From Molanna angustata (taxonomy: Eukaryota; Arthropoda; Insecta; Trichoptera; Molannidae), in NCBI GenBank assembly GCA_963576475.1, contig OY754980.1, positions 5,151,492-5,215,491 of the forward strand: a stretch of 64,000 nucleotides of DNA, read 5' to 3'. Shown one piece after another: positions 52,191-64,000 of the stretch (the first letter of the stretch is position 1; the number at the start of each line of letters is the position of its first letter). The translations under genes and the position numbers were made by a program. The notes beneath the pieces were generated by a model. It was not told where the DNA came from and searched no databases. It saw nothing but the letters and a program-made list of their open reading frames with translations.

Positions 52191-54126
52191 AATTTAGTTC
52201 TTTATAATAGAAGATTAAAAATCATGTATTGGCATCGCAGACAAAATGATATACGACTGGAGAAGATATTATTTTAAAAGACAAAATGTCAATCGATGGA
52301 GGAAAAGGACAAAAAGGGATAGTGGAGACACGCCCAGACAGATGGGGCAGAGACCATTTGTCGGGATCCTGGGAAATACCTGAACTAGAGTCTCACCGAA
52401 CAAAGAGATGTGGAAATCATGAAAGCTGCGGGTTGTTTACGAGTGTCATACAATATCGACATAATCGGATCGACCAGCAAAAATATCTAAATTGATATTT
52501 TGAAAATGTACGAAGTTTAGGAAATACCTAGTTATTGAAATAAAAAACACATGAATAATGTGAATAATGTGAAATGTAGGACTCTTACCGTATGAGTCAC
52601 AACCAACAAATGATTGTTTTGAAGCAAAGAAATAAAAAAAGCCTTAACAATTGACGAACATGGATGTGAAGGGAACGATTGATGGCATTGCTTCTATTTA
52701 CCGCCATTTTATATAAGGACCTAGGGTGACAGTATAGTACCGTGTATAATGAGGTTTAGTACGAGCTATGTCATTTATGGTGGATATTATGTAACACGTA
52801 CCTCTTAGTGAGTTATCACAAGAATGGTGTATGAACTATTACAAATTTGAAATTCCGTCTGACATAACGCATGTGATATAAAAAATGAATTCTTTAGCGC
52901 ATAACGCATAGGGCTAATACTGAAACGTTCCCAATGGAATGGGGTAAGAGACTGCGAAATTATATCTGATATATTGCAAGTGAAATAAAAAAAGAATTTG
53001 TTAAATTTTTGATTATTGTACATCATAGAGAAGTATTAAAACGTTCAAGTATTTCAAATATTAGGTACCAAATATCGACGATAACCATCGTGCATTATGA
53101 TGATATCAAACAGCGCCAGTATAGGTACTTAATATCTGTACTACAGTTATAATTTCACAAAATAAATTCGATTGACTACGCAATAACCTATTTCGAGAAG
53201 TGCTTTATTAATTACGTTTAATAAAAATAATGGACATTGGAACTGTCGCATGATGCATAGACAATTGCAGATAGGGGAACATTTTTTGGATAACCTTTCG
53301 ATTCACAAACAACTGTCACATTTAAATTTAATTCGGTTGGCACTAGGTATTATATACATATTTGTAATAATGTCAATGATAGTAAATAACTTGGTTAATC
53401 TGACAGCGTCACAAAGACTGAACGGAATTGTTGGTACGCAATTCAAATCAGCCCGAATAGTTTAATTTTAAGTACCTTTCTGTATTCAGCATGAGGTCGC
53501 AAGAATCGAGAGCTTTGCATACAAACGACATTAAAAACAAGGATTGAAAAATAAACAAGGCTAGGTCAGAATTAAGAGCTCGGATCAGCACACATATAAA
53601 ACCAAACACTACATGAAATGAATAGAAATGTCGCAACACCGTATATTAAATGAAACACTTAACTCGGGCAGAGTACAGAATAAGTTTTTTGAATACGAAA
53701 TCGACAACAGTTTTTATTGAGATTTAAATAAACTCTTAGCATCAATTGAATGTACATACTTTAAAAATTACAAGTTTCGTGGTAACATAATCCTTCCTTA
53801 TTTTTTTACTGCTGATCTCTAGCGATTTAAAATCGATTTTAAACCAAGATTTTTTTGTGAAATCATTCCTTATCATGTTTGAAAAGCGCATAACGTTACA
53901 TTTATTTGATGACATTTTCTATCTGCGAATCTCGCATTTCTTACTGCAAATCTATGTGTTTGTATCATGTGTTAACTTATGAATGTATATTTCAATGTTC
54001 TGTTGGTGTCTTTAAGAAATAAATAAAAATAAAATAAAAATTTCTTCTTCCTTTGCTGTAAAATTAATGATTTTTCTTGTTGGCGTTATTTTTTTAAATT
54101 ATCTGAATATTTTATTTTTATTTTAC
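52191..54126. other. unassigned AT-rich DNA
   Basis: A possible LINE residue at about 52290-52430 ('gacaaaaagggatagtggagacacgcccagacagatgggg') is too decayed to place. Nothing else recognised. Confidence 0.35.
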
Positions 54127-54128
54127 AT

Positions 54129-54333
54129 TACTTCTCGGGCAACTAACATGTAGGTAGGTACTATGTCAAATATTAATTCAACACGCACCCAATAACAAGT
54201 TGCCACATTCTGGAGACTTACTGTATTAATCGTCTCACAGAGCCAGACTGAAAACACAATTAAGAACTGTGTCTCCACCGGGAATCGAACCCGGGACCTT
54301 TGGATCAGCAGGCAGACACCTAACCAACTTTTA
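54129..54333 (-). repeat. SINE family A copy
   Basis: 3' end 'cttctcgggcaactaacatgtaggtaggtactatgtcaaatatt' first on plus, body 'acgcacccaataacaagttgccacattctggag', B box in 'gggaatcgaacccggg', truncated near the A box ('ctaaccaact'). Confidence 0.9.
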
Positions 54334-54665
54334 GTTATAGAAATGAACCAATGCTGTTAAAAAACTCGACAGTTAAAAGTAGACTTAATTTAAATAGGTC
54401 AGTTAAACGAGACTCTCCTGTTTACAAAATTTTGACTCGATTGTTTTAAACGCTGTGCTTTTGAAAATTTGAAATCCAAAATAAATTATGAACGATAAAG
54501 AGAGAATTTCTCAATGTTAAACATTATTTATACGAATTATGACCAGACTAAAAAAAATAATGCTCATTAAAAGCGAGCCGAAGGTTCATTGGAAATAAAT
54601 ATTTAAATATTTATTGGTGACACACGTACTACTTACAAGAAAAAAACTATTATTAATGACAGCAA

Positions 54666-55614
<949 letters not shown>

Positions 55615-55715
55615 GTAATAATAATAATAAATGGATAATTTCTATAGCGCCATTTTTGTGTATCCACCTCAAGGGCGCTTAGTAGTAACTGTTAGTTGCC
55701 CGCTTAGTAGTAACT
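55615..55715 (-). repeat. L2-like LINE 3' tail fragment with (TAA)n
   Basis: 'aataataataataaatggataatttctatagcgccatttttgtgtatccacctcaagggcgctt' matches the 3' end of the L2-like LINE at 7.73-7.79 kb and the insert at about 80-150. A short direct repeat 'agtagtaactgtta' follows. Confidence 0.7.
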
Positions 55716-56171
55716 GTTAAAAGTTAAACAAAAAAAAACATGTCAAATCCGAATAAGTATATAAAGACAAATTGTACACAGTATCCAAATAAACCAACGT
55801 AAAATTAAAAAAAATCAAAACATAAAAATGTAAAGTTTAGTTATCTCAGGACGCATAAAAAAAATTAAATCAAATACAATAATTTAATCTCACAGATATA
55901 AACAATTGCAAAAAAGAAATATTAACATAATATCAATTCGTATTAATTTTTTATAGTTTAATGTATGGCGTACGTGATCAAACTCGCCGTATCAGATTTC
56001 TTTCGAGGTAAGTAATATTTTGCACACTTTTTGCCAAATTTATTTTTAGTAACTTTTCTTTGAATGGTAATCAAACTCGAACCCCCTTGTTGTAAACACG
56101 AACCAAATCACAATTAATGAAACTCGTGGTAGGTATGTATGTAATGTGTTTATTTATATATTTATTAATTA
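55716..56171. other. unassigned AT-rich DNA
   Basis: No gene or repeat partner recognised. Confidence 0.4.
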
Positions 56172-56368
56172 TCGCTTCTCGGGCAAAACTACCCTAACAG
56201 GTACTCACCAAATAACAAGTTGCCACATTCTGGAGACTTACGATATTAACCGTCTCACAGATCCAGACTGAAAACACAATTAAAAACTATGTTTCCACTG
56301 GGAATAGAACCCGGGACCTTTGGTTCAGCAGTCAGATACCTAACCAACTGAGCCACGAAGGTTGAAAA
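56172..56368 (-). repeat. SINE family A copy
   Basis: Body and tRNA-like head ('aaccaactgagccacgaagg' read on plus) complete. The B box is mutated (GGGTTCTATTCCC instead of GGTTCGATTCC on minus). The 3' end is shortened. Confidence 0.88.
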
Positions 56369-56407
56369 TCATTTTTGAATTCTTATTCTGTGTTTTAAGT
56401 ACATACA

Positions 56408-56520
56408 TTTTTTTTAAATGAATATGTCCTTGTTAAACAAATACCTACATATATATCTTTCTACATTCCCTAAATAAAGCATGAATTTTTGTGCTATAGG
56501 TGATCGAAATAGAAAAATGA
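56408..56520 (-). repeat. SINE family B 3' and 5' body, internally deleted
   Basis: 'tttaaatgaatatgtccttgttaaacaaatacct' (3' end) is joined directly to 'tatctttctacattccctaaataaa...tgcttt-like...ggtgatcgaaat' (just downstream of the tRNA head). Compared with 5.34-5.76 kb the central ~190 bp is missing. Confidence 0.65.
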
Positions 56521-56689
56521 TTCAGAAATTATAATTACTTAATACTTTTTAAAATGTTAATGCCAGGACCTTATAAGTCTTTTTTAATCTAAGAAAATCA
56601 TATTTTAAACATTAGGTATTCTTAAATTGAGGAAGAGTAGGAAGAGAGAACCGACTGCCAAACGATCTGAATTGGTCATTATTAATTTA

Positions 56690-56880
56690 TCTATTTAGGT
56701 ACATTGCACAAGTAGCGAGTTTATTGACACGTGGCAATTTCTTTTCCAAATAACAAGTTTTTCCAGCACAGGTAAGCAAATTTTAATTAATTAAACTTAA
56801 TAATTTTCTCCCCTACTGGGGATCGAACTCAGGACGCCTGCACAGAAGACAAGCGGGTCCTTTTGTTTAGTCGGATGTTC
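56690..56880 (-). repeat. SINE-like repeat with B box
   Basis: On minus, 'GAGTTCGATCCCCAGTAGGGGAG' has a B-box-like core and is followed by a body ending 'AATTGCCACGTGTCAATAAACTCGCTACTTGTGCA', whose end is shared with 25.56 kb and partly 37.43 kb. A tRNA-derived SINE is likely; the A box is not convincing. Confidence 0.5.
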
Positions 56881-57289
56881 ATTTATTTAATGTGGCAAAA
56901 CCGCCGCACACAATTTATGGTCACATTAAAAAAAAACTGATATAAACATAAATATGCAAGTTAAAAAAAACATGGCGTCACGGCCTTTGTGATAACAAAA
57001 CAGAAAGCGGACAATTAAATTTTAAAACGAGGAAAAATATTTTTTTGTGGCAACACCAAAAAAATATAAAGTAAGTACCTACTTAGTTGATAAATTATAT
57101 TACCTACATATTTAATAAAAATAAACGACACAAACAAAAGATTTGCAATTGTAAAAAAAATATATTTTTATCGTTGTCTACGCTCAATGGTCGTGCAATA
57201 AATATTTATTTACAAATCTTAATGTTTTGCCATTAATTTTATTTAACTGTAAAAAAACAAATTAATGATTATAAACGTTTGAAATAATT

Positions 57290-57480
57290 ATTTAACTTAC
57301 AATAGGAACTAATAAAAAAAATGCAATATATTCTATGCACATTTTGCAAAGAGTGGGTAACGATTCTCTCTCCTCTCTTATACTCAGCATTGTATACTTT
57401 TTTATCGGACGATCATCGCTTATTCTTTCTATGTGGACAAACCATATCATCTTACTCATTTTTATAAATATCCAAATATA
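57290..57480 (-). pseudogene. LINE C-terminal scrap (family R1), heavily decayed
   Basis: Minus-strand 'KMIWFVHIERISDDRPIKK' aligns with 'LRWFGHVERMNDERLTKK' of family R1. No more of the domain survives. Confidence 0.55.
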
Positions 57481-58051
57481 TAAGAATATTGGATATCTAG
57501 TCAAAATGAATTATCTTAAGATCAAAATATCCAGAAGGACACACTTTGGTGAATGAAAAACCGAACGGATGTGTTTGTCAAAATATGAAAACGTGGATTA
57601 GAGATTCTCTCTGCTCTGAATTAGAGATAGTTAAACGCCATTAATTATGACGTGAATTATTTAAAATCTCCGTAGACTTCTGAGAATTAGACGAAGCTCT
57701 ACAGACATTTTAAAATTCAATATTTTTCAGACCTCATTAATGGCAAAGTTAAAAATTCCTACGATGGTACGACTTGACACATTCATTTGAATAATAAAAT
57801 ACAAGATGCTGTATATTTTTCGATAAAATACAAACGGAGAAAACTTTGCTAAGTTTAAAATAAATCTCTCACTTGAGACACTACATATATTCGTAGAACA
57901 TATTTTAGCTGCATAGCTTCAAGAAGTGTGATATAATCTAGAAAATACTACAACATAGTTTTGAATGACATTAATATTTTGCATGAACGAAAATAGAAAA
58001 CATGTTTTTTTTATATTCAAAACAAAATAACCCAACACATGAAAAACATCT
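57481..58051. other. unassigned AT-rich DNA
   Basis: No gene or repeat partner recognised. Confidence 0.4.
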
Positions 58052-58235
58052 GGGGGGCAAGTCTGGTTCGATCGACGAAATCAAAACCCCAGTGATTACC
58101 CATATCATGGATATAATTATTATATGGAGTTCTATATAATCTTTTGTTGTCATAGAACTCCATATGATAATTATATCCATGATATGGGTAATCACTGTGG
58201 TTTTGATTTCGCCGATTGAACCAGACTTGCCCCCC
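58052..58235. mobile_element. Palindromic MITE (family P), copy 5
   Basis: GGGGGGCAAGTCTGGTTCG to ...CCAGACTTGCCCCCC, arms near-perfect inverted copies, loop around 'taatcttttgttgtca'. The core 'gattacccatatcatggata' is shared by all copies except for small changes. Confidence 0.92.
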
Positions 58236-58459
58236 TGAGTACAATTTAAATTTACAATTTTAATCCTCTTTAATATTTCAAATATAAATAACCTTTACAT
58301 ATATGGAATATAAATTCAATTTACCTACATTTTTTTTCTTAATAAGCCCTTTTCTTTGCAATGTATCCTATGAGATACGTAATATATTTTTATAGTTAGG
58401 TACTTTTAATAGTTTTAATACAATTTTCAAAAAAAAAAAATTGAATCTCAATATTCCAT

Positions 58460-58730
58460 AGAATACGTAATATGGAGAGAACATTTAAAATTAGAATTGA
58501 AACAAAGTAAGATGGTTTGTACATATTGAAAGAATGAATGACTAACAAAAAATATTTATGTGACTGACACGGCGTAATAAGCTTGAGTCGATATTTTGAA
58601 AAAAACAAATATTATTATGAGTCGTTGAAAATGTATGAGACGGTGCATGAATTAAGCGTTTGGCTATCAGTTTGTATTGCCTACCCCATGAAGGACTACC
58701 TATGCGAGATGATTACTGAATCTAATGATG
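58460..58730 (+). pseudogene. LINE C-terminal fragment (family R1), heavily decayed
   Basis: The plus strand gives 'RWFVHIERMND', stops, then 'MYETVHELSVW' and 'CIAYPMKD', in the order of the R1-family C-terminus ('RRCMKVDEAMNVCQD ... LSAYPVRD'). Confidence 0.55.
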
Positions 58731-61287
58731 ACTAATTTAAACAAGTATTATCAAATATGGAAATATTTTCAATATAGTGCATTGTTAATAATTATATTCA
58801 CTTATTATAAAAACTACTTTGATTTGTAAAACTCGCTACCTGTTCCGGAACTAAACACTCTTATTTCTACTTTTAACCAATAGCTAGTTTAACCAATCCA
58901 GTTGAAATATACAAAGTAATAAAAAATATGTTAATAATTCCAGCGTCCATTTAGAATTAAACATTAATAAACATGTCTCATTACATTTTCTTTAATGGTT
59001 TCTCTTTTTGGACTGCCGTGGTTATGTGCGCTCCTAGACTCGTAATTAAATCTTTAATAAAACCAAACGCGCAATAAAATTCAACAATTTACAAGTCGTT
59101 AAAAATTTCGCTAACTAAGACCCCATCAGAACCGCAGAATCGGCAATAATATTCAATGTTGGTATGTGAAGTTGCTCAAGATAAATATATTGCTCGCTCA
59201 GTTTCTCAAGATATGCACACTGCTTGCCCACAATGTACCTACATAGTTTAAGTTGCACCGGTAGACAATATGTCCAAAGAGGCGATTGCTATCTCTCAAA
59301 TTAATAATGGCATGTACAAACCAACAGCAGACCTAACAAGGAAAACAGACATTACATTGCTTTAAGTGGAAACGGTCATGATAGAAAAACACCTAACAAT
59401 GTATTTAGAAACATGACTTGGTCGACTAAAAAACATGCGAACGAATACATTGTTATATTGTCTATTAATCATTTGTGCGTGATGAAAATGGAATGGACAT
59501 TCTGAATAAAAACAATGAGCCAAAGACAAAGTCAATAGTTATAATATAAGTATTCTAAAAGGACAAAACGCTGTAATTTATACATAGAACATAATGCTTC
59601 AGGATCTTACCCAAGACCGTCCTTCATTGAGGCATGAGTAGCCACAATATTCAGTCGTGAGGCCAAAGAGGAAGAACAAGAATCGAGTATAACTATAAAA
59701 TAGCTTGTTTAATACAATGTAGTGTTGTTTGATATAGGGTCTTAGGGTATAAAGTTATACTGCACCTATATTTGAGATACAGTTTAATTGGATTGAAACA
59801 ATGTGAAGGTGTACAAAATATTAAAATAATTCCGAAATACAGTCCAATTGGATTGATAAAATAACAGAATTATAGAAATATACCGAAATAAAGTCCAATT
59901 ATACAGACAAAAACACGACATGACGGAATGAATATTAACCGCAACACAAAATATCATAGAATACATCGAGGCAAGTAAAAACTAAAATGAACACAAAGAT
60001 AATATATGCTATAACGATGAAATCTAAACACTCCATTAATTTCTTTTGTTTTGAAGTTAAAAAAAAAAATTACTTTCGGTAAATGCGCCGTCAGTGATGG
60101 AGATTCGTCGTGAGTCTCTGAGTGAGGAGAATAAGTAATTTGTGAGATAAATTTGAAACTGTGTCGGTCTGAGATGTCTCAAAGGAAATAGGTATGCCCA
60201 CGCGGTACGTACAACTGATTCATGGTTCCATTACTGAAGTCACATGATACCGGTGGAAAGATTACATTTTACGGAGATTAGCGAAGGTACACGGAGACAC
60301 GGTCTCATCGTAAAGATAATTATCTTTTAATATACGAGAAACATTCAAAGTATTCATTACAAATGAAATTATTTTTATCTTAGAATCGGAACACGTTTCT
60401 GCTTTGAGAGTTTACGAAACAGCCACAAGATTGTTCATAACGAAAATAATAGCTGCAACGTTTGCGCAGTATGCTCTTTGCTTTCAGGTATCATGATGAA
60501 ATATTATGATCATTTTAATAAAACAGAGAAAAAGTGAAATCATTTTTGACGCCGCGCGCCGGTCGCACTAAATTTCGTGGCGTGGAATTTGTTACGAAGA
60601 TTGTTGTTGAATTATTAACATTTTATACGAAAGATATGCAAAATAAGAAGGCAAAGCTAATTGTGACATCAGAGAAATACTGGTTTGACGATAGATTATT
60701 TTCATTTTTTAATTCAGTTCCGTTATCGTATGCAAATTAATGAAGGATGGATCTTTCAAAATATTCATAAATAGTCATGTTTAATTTGAACGTAACTTAT
60801 TAGTTTGGATTTCAGCAAGTTTATAATTGGTTTGAAAACAAAAACAACCTACCTATTTTCTTTAATTAATTAAAGTTGGAATGTAGCATTAATTATACCA
60901 AATAATTGCTAAATAAAGCACAGATAATAAACTACCTAGGTTTTAAAATAGGCACTTTTAGCCAACTATTCTTGCAAATTAAAACATGTTTGTGGCAGTT
61001 AAAGTAGTCAAAAACAAGAACATACGAAGAGGTCATTATTCAATAAAAAAACAAGGACACAATTTAAACGTGTAATAAATAGGTAGGTATGAAATTATTT
61101 ACAAAATAATGATCAATAAACGGTATAATTAAACAATAAACCGTGTTCATAAAAATAACAGTTATAATAGCAACAAAAAACAACAAAATGTACCAAGTCT
61201 CAATCGAATGCCGTCGGACAAAGTTAACTCATGTTTGTTAGGTATGCCCCAGTATCGAATCGATAAGTGATCTATTTTGGAATATAA
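58731..61287. other. repeat-poor AT-rich DNA; one LINE 3' scrap
   Basis: 'caggatcttacccaagaccgtccttcattgaggcatgagtagccacaatattcagtcgtgaggccaaagaggaag' at 59599-59672 resembles the 3' ends near 4.6 and 18.55 kb. 'atacagtccaattggattga' (about 59835) and relatives near 59.78 and 59.89 kb form a short imperfect repeat set. The frame at 60534-60740 has no recognised domain. Confidence 0.4.
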
Positions 61288-61293
61288 TTTATT
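61288..61293 (-). terminator. Candidate polyadenylation signal AATAAA
   Basis: TTTATT on plus, about 135 bp beyond the stop codon of the 244-codon frame. It is the nearest canonical hexamer I saw, but such hexamers are frequent in AT-rich DNA. Confidence 0.35.
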
Positions 61294-61426
61294 GTTGAGG
61301 TCTTCTGAAATATTTTCCGTACTTCAGTCAAATTCTACTTATATAATAATATGTAGGTAATATATAATATAATCTACCACCACAGGGGAGAAGTATGGTG
61401 TCCAGCATATCAGCGGGTCACAACTA

Positions 61427-62161
61427 TTATTTATACATCACAATTGGATAATTCTGATAGACAGCGTCACCGCTAAACATTTTGGCGTGGAACGGAGATA
61501 TTAACCGATTACCCTGTAACATTTCCAAAGTTTTATCACAGTTTTGAGCTAGGGCCGTGTGCCCGTGGCCCGAGTCGGGCGCGTAGGGGTGCAGCTTGTG
61601 TCGGGCGGAACGGTACCTCTGCTGGGGGCACTTGCCGAACCCGCTGTTCTCGAGGGTGTCTCCTTCCTTGGGCACTGGGGCCGGGGCAATCCAGTACGGG
61701 TCGTACGTCTCCGTGCAGCACGAGTCCACGGCGGAGGGCGGGCACCAGCGGTCCGTCTCGGGGCGCTGCCTGGCGCGGGGCGCCCTCGCGGTCTTGACTG
61801 GGGCGCGGGGGAACTGGCATGCCGGAGGGGCGGGCGCTGGAGCAGCAGGCGGCGGGAGCTCGTAACCCGTCCCTCCCGACGCCGACGGCAGGTTGTTGAC
61901 GAAGGGGCACCTCCTGAGGCTGTCCAGCCTGCGGAAGTGCGAGGGGTGTATCATCAGCAGCGGCTCTATTTTCACACCCTGTGGCGGCTTGGCGCAGTCG
62001 GGCAGCTCGTACTCCACGCTGCAGTCCACGTGGAGGGGCACGCTGTAGTCCTTGCGGGGTTGCAAGGGTGGTGGGGGCGTGTGGTGAGGCAGTCGCGCCC
62101 CGGCTCCGGGATATAGGGCCTCACACCCCAGCTGTGGCAGGTAACACTCCGCTAGAGCCAT
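61427..62161 (-). CDS. Uncharacterised proline-rich protein, 244 residues (candidate host gene)
   Basis: A GC-rich frame in otherwise AT-rich DNA, with no stop over 244 codons. The start ATG (62161) has G at -3 and +4 and an in-frame TGA four codons upstream. However, a pyrimidine-rich stretch ending in ACAG lies just before it, so a splice acceptor feeding this exon cannot be excluded. Composition: Pro/Ala/Arg-rich middle (about residues 100-135, 'PPPAAPAPAPPAC', 'RAPRARQRP'), evenly spread Cys, no signal peptide or membrane segment. The C-terminal ~60 residues ('GHTALAQNCDKTLEMLQGN', 'PFHAKMFSGDAVYQNYPIV') look like an ordered, constrained segment, unlike the low-complexity centre. I do not recognise the family. 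The long overlapping frames on the other strand are by-products of the GC content. Confidence 0.7.
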   Translation of the reverse strand: MALAECYLPQLGCEALYPGAGARLPHHTPPPPLQPRKDYSVPLHVDCSVEYELPDCAKPPQGVKIEPLLMIHPSHFRRLDSLRRCPFVNNLPSASGGTGYELPPPAAPAPAPPACQFPRAPVKTARAPRARQRPETDRWCPPSAVDSCCTETYDPYWIAPAPVPKEGDTLENSGFGKCPQQRYRSARHKLHPYAPDSGHGHTALAQNCDKTLEMLQGNRLISPFHAKMFSGDAVYQNYPIVMYK

Positions 62162-63130
62162 CTCACGCTGTCATCACAGGACGGAAGGACGACGCTCCCT
62201 GCATAACTTGGCGGAGACAGATCACAGAACACGTCTCGATTCTCCTCGAGGAGAGAACCGAAGACAGGGTCACAGAACACACAATATCTCCCCGAAATAT
62301 ACCTATAATTATATTCCTATGTGTAGTAGGATGTCTCTCCCTATTCCAAAGTGTGGGGAGCAATCCTCGTATCTAGCTCGGCTGTAATCCGCACTTCCTG
62401 TAAACTACGGAGACCTTCGACCGCCCTCCGATATGGAAACACTGAATTATATGGCACTTCGGTTGTATATCTCACTTTACGTCGCTTATTATCTTATGAG
62501 GCACTCCAGGAAATATGTACACACTTAATATTAAAAGATGCGCAGAAAACAGAAAGAATGTAAAAAAAAACAATGTCAAAACGAACGCTAACAGAACAGA
62601 ACTTAAGTTCGATAATAAATGTGGATCTCGACACGACGAGATACGACAGAGTTATGGCTACTGTCGACCGGGCGGGTTATACGTATTTCTCCTTACGTCA
62701 CCTCCCGCATGTATGCCAATCAGCTGTTTTGTTATACACACACACACAATGTCACGGTATGCACATGCGCGCTAGGGAACCGAAACAATAATCCATACAG
62801 ACAACCGACCAGCTCCGCGGTCTCTTTTTGACTGACGGAAAATTCGATGCTTCCCCGCAACTACACCCCTCTTCGTCCGGCCCTACCTCGAAACCATACC
62901 ACCACAATTTAAGCGCACAGCGTCAAAAAGTACTTAGTTCACGACGCAAAATTGCCTTGAAATGATAACTTTTTTGCTGAATGTTCTATATACTCGGCCG
63001 ATGTTTTTGTGTTGTAGCATACAGCCGTGTCTAGTCGATGTCGGCCGTCTCACTCTGACTCGTGCGCCAGATACGTCAGCTGTATTTTGCGTCCCCCTCG
63101 CCCCGTCCGACGTCCGTCTCACTCAATTTA
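62162..63130 (-). promoter_or_regulatory. CpG-rich 5' flank of the candidate gene
   Basis: CpG dinucleotides are much denser from about 61.54 to 63.12 kb than elsewhere in the window, falling back to AT-rich DNA afterwards. The region lies 5' of the minus-strand frame, so a 5' UTR and promoter are plausible. I could not fix a transcription start, TATA box or initiator. The shorter plus-strand frames here have no recognised domain. Confidence 0.45.
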
Positions 63131-63498
63131 TTTCCCCCTCTTTCATCGGCCATTTTTTTTTCATTTTTCAGGAGGAGCATATTTTTATAATACACATTTC
63201 CATTACGAGAGACATATCGCCCTTTATAGAAAAATTCCCAGAAAATCGTTGAATTGATTAGGTATATTATTTTACGACCAATAAAAACAATTGATATTCA
63301 ATATTTACATAAAATCATGACGCACGAGAGTTTGTTTTATTTGATGGGAAAAATATATGTATCTAGCGGTGATTTATCTTGTTATAATTTAAATTATGTT
63401 ATAATTTAAATTCAACAATGGAGATAATTTTTATATGTTTCACAATAATACCGAATCCATTATTTTATTTAAACATATTATTTGACTTAATATTTTAT
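63131..63498. other. unassigned AT-rich DNA
   Basis: 'tcttgttataatttaaattatgttataatttaaattcaac' near 63.38 kb is a 16-bp tandem duplication. Otherwise nothing recognised. Confidence 0.4.
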
Positions 63499-63645
63499 TA
63501 ATTTGGCAAATAATTCACATGATAGGTAGGTAGGTAGGTACCTCATATAATTTGGCAAATAGTTCACTTGATAAGTAGGTAGGTACCTCATATAATTTGG
63601 CAAATAATTCACTTGATAAGTAGGTAGGGACCTCATATAATTTAT
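63499..63645 (+). repeat. Tandem repeat, three units of ~46-50 bp
   Basis: Each unit is 'taatttggcaaata(a/g)ttcac(a/t)tgata(a/g)gtaggtag...acctcata'. Units differ mainly in the number of GTAG repeats. Confidence 0.9.
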
Positions 63646-63747
63646 TTCTGAAACTAACTTGGAAAATAAACTTCTTTTCTTAATTAGAAATATGTTAAAA
63701 TTATTTTATACGTATTTTTTTTTTATTTTATGAAAATTTTTCAACAT

Positions 63748-63910
63748 CTAAATAGAGACGACGTTGAAATACTATAGGAATACCAGGAACTCAAGGCATG
63801 TACAGGGCATGCGATCTGTCATCGTCTGGTTTACATCATCACTTTATGTGACAGGGAAAAAAATCCAAGGTTTGCGTGTATGCAACTATACAAATATTCG
63901 GGTTATATTT
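63748..63910 (+). repeat. SINE family B body fragment
   Basis: 'aatagagacgacgttgaaatactata', 'ctcaaggcatgtacagggca', 'catcatcactttatgtgacagggaaaaaaatcc' and 'tttgcgtgtatgcaa' in the order of the family B body. Contains a segment ('gtcatcgtctggtttacatcatcactttatg') missing from the 5.34-kb copy but present at 14.65 kb. Confidence 0.75.
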
Positions 63911-64000
63911 TTTTTGAATCAGAAATAAATGATTTTAAATGAATTTCGGAAAATTTTGTCACATCATTTTGTTATTATCCTTATCAATTCTTGCTTTTCT

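Noticed and set aside
61559..62116. 185-codon plus-strand frame opposite the candidate gene
   Set aside because: Low-complexity Gly/Arg/Val-rich antisense frame expected from high GC; the minus frame has the better start context and the more protein-like C-terminus.
62515..62831. Overlapping plus-strand frames in the CpG-rich flank
   Set aside because: Three overlapping frames, no domain, most likely chance openings.

Overview
This window reads as nuclear DNA of an insect. It is AT-rich and packed with degraded retroelement pieces of several clades (RTE-like, L2/CR1-like and jockey-like LINEs, a Penelope-like element, a Ty3/gypsy LTR element), plus tRNA-derived SINEs, MITEs and microsatellites. 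There are no operons, and splice signals are recognisable in one relic. The recurring 'GTAGGTACCTAC'-type words are, in my recollection, common in moth/butterfly and aphid genomes, so Lepidoptera or Hemiptera is my guess; the sequence does not prove it.

Only one candidate host gene is visible: an uncharacterised proline-rich 244-residue frame on the minus strand (61,427-62,161), with a CpG-rich region on its 5' side. Almost everything else that can be named is mobile DNA.

Layout. 0-5 kb: SINE, a flanked retroelement insertion (947-1732) and LINE 3' fragments. 5-9 kb: a second SINE family, a 1.1-kb TIR element (5809-6922) with another repeat nested in it, and L2/RTE remnants. 9-21 kb: many 5'-truncated LINE 3' ends, a palindromic MITE, a Penelope-like relic split by a LINE insertion, and a large inverted repeat. 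22.3-23.7 kb: an element with 74-bp TIRs filled by a hierarchical tandem array. 28.2-37.1 kb: the most interesting locus, a nested stack. A THAP-domain relic lies inside a probable P-element-like transposon (TIRs of about 29 bp, 7-bp flanking repeat). It carries a 5'-truncated RTE insertion (15-bp TSD) and an apparently very young Ty3/gypsy element (identical 187-bp LTRs, 5-bp TSD). 40.9-43.8 kb: a nearly intact RTE-type LINE with an intact 971-codon frame and perfect 14-bp TSDs. 45-58 kb: four more palindromic MITEs, a 48-bp minisatellite, a 344-bp (TA)n tract and SINEs; much of 46.2-51.9 kb and 58.7-61.4 kb is repeat-poor and unassigned. 61.3-63.1 kb: the candidate host gene and its CpG-rich flank. 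63.5-64 kb: a short tandem repeat and a SINE piece.

The elements do not form a pathway. They form a layered record of insertions that can be ordered in time by nesting.
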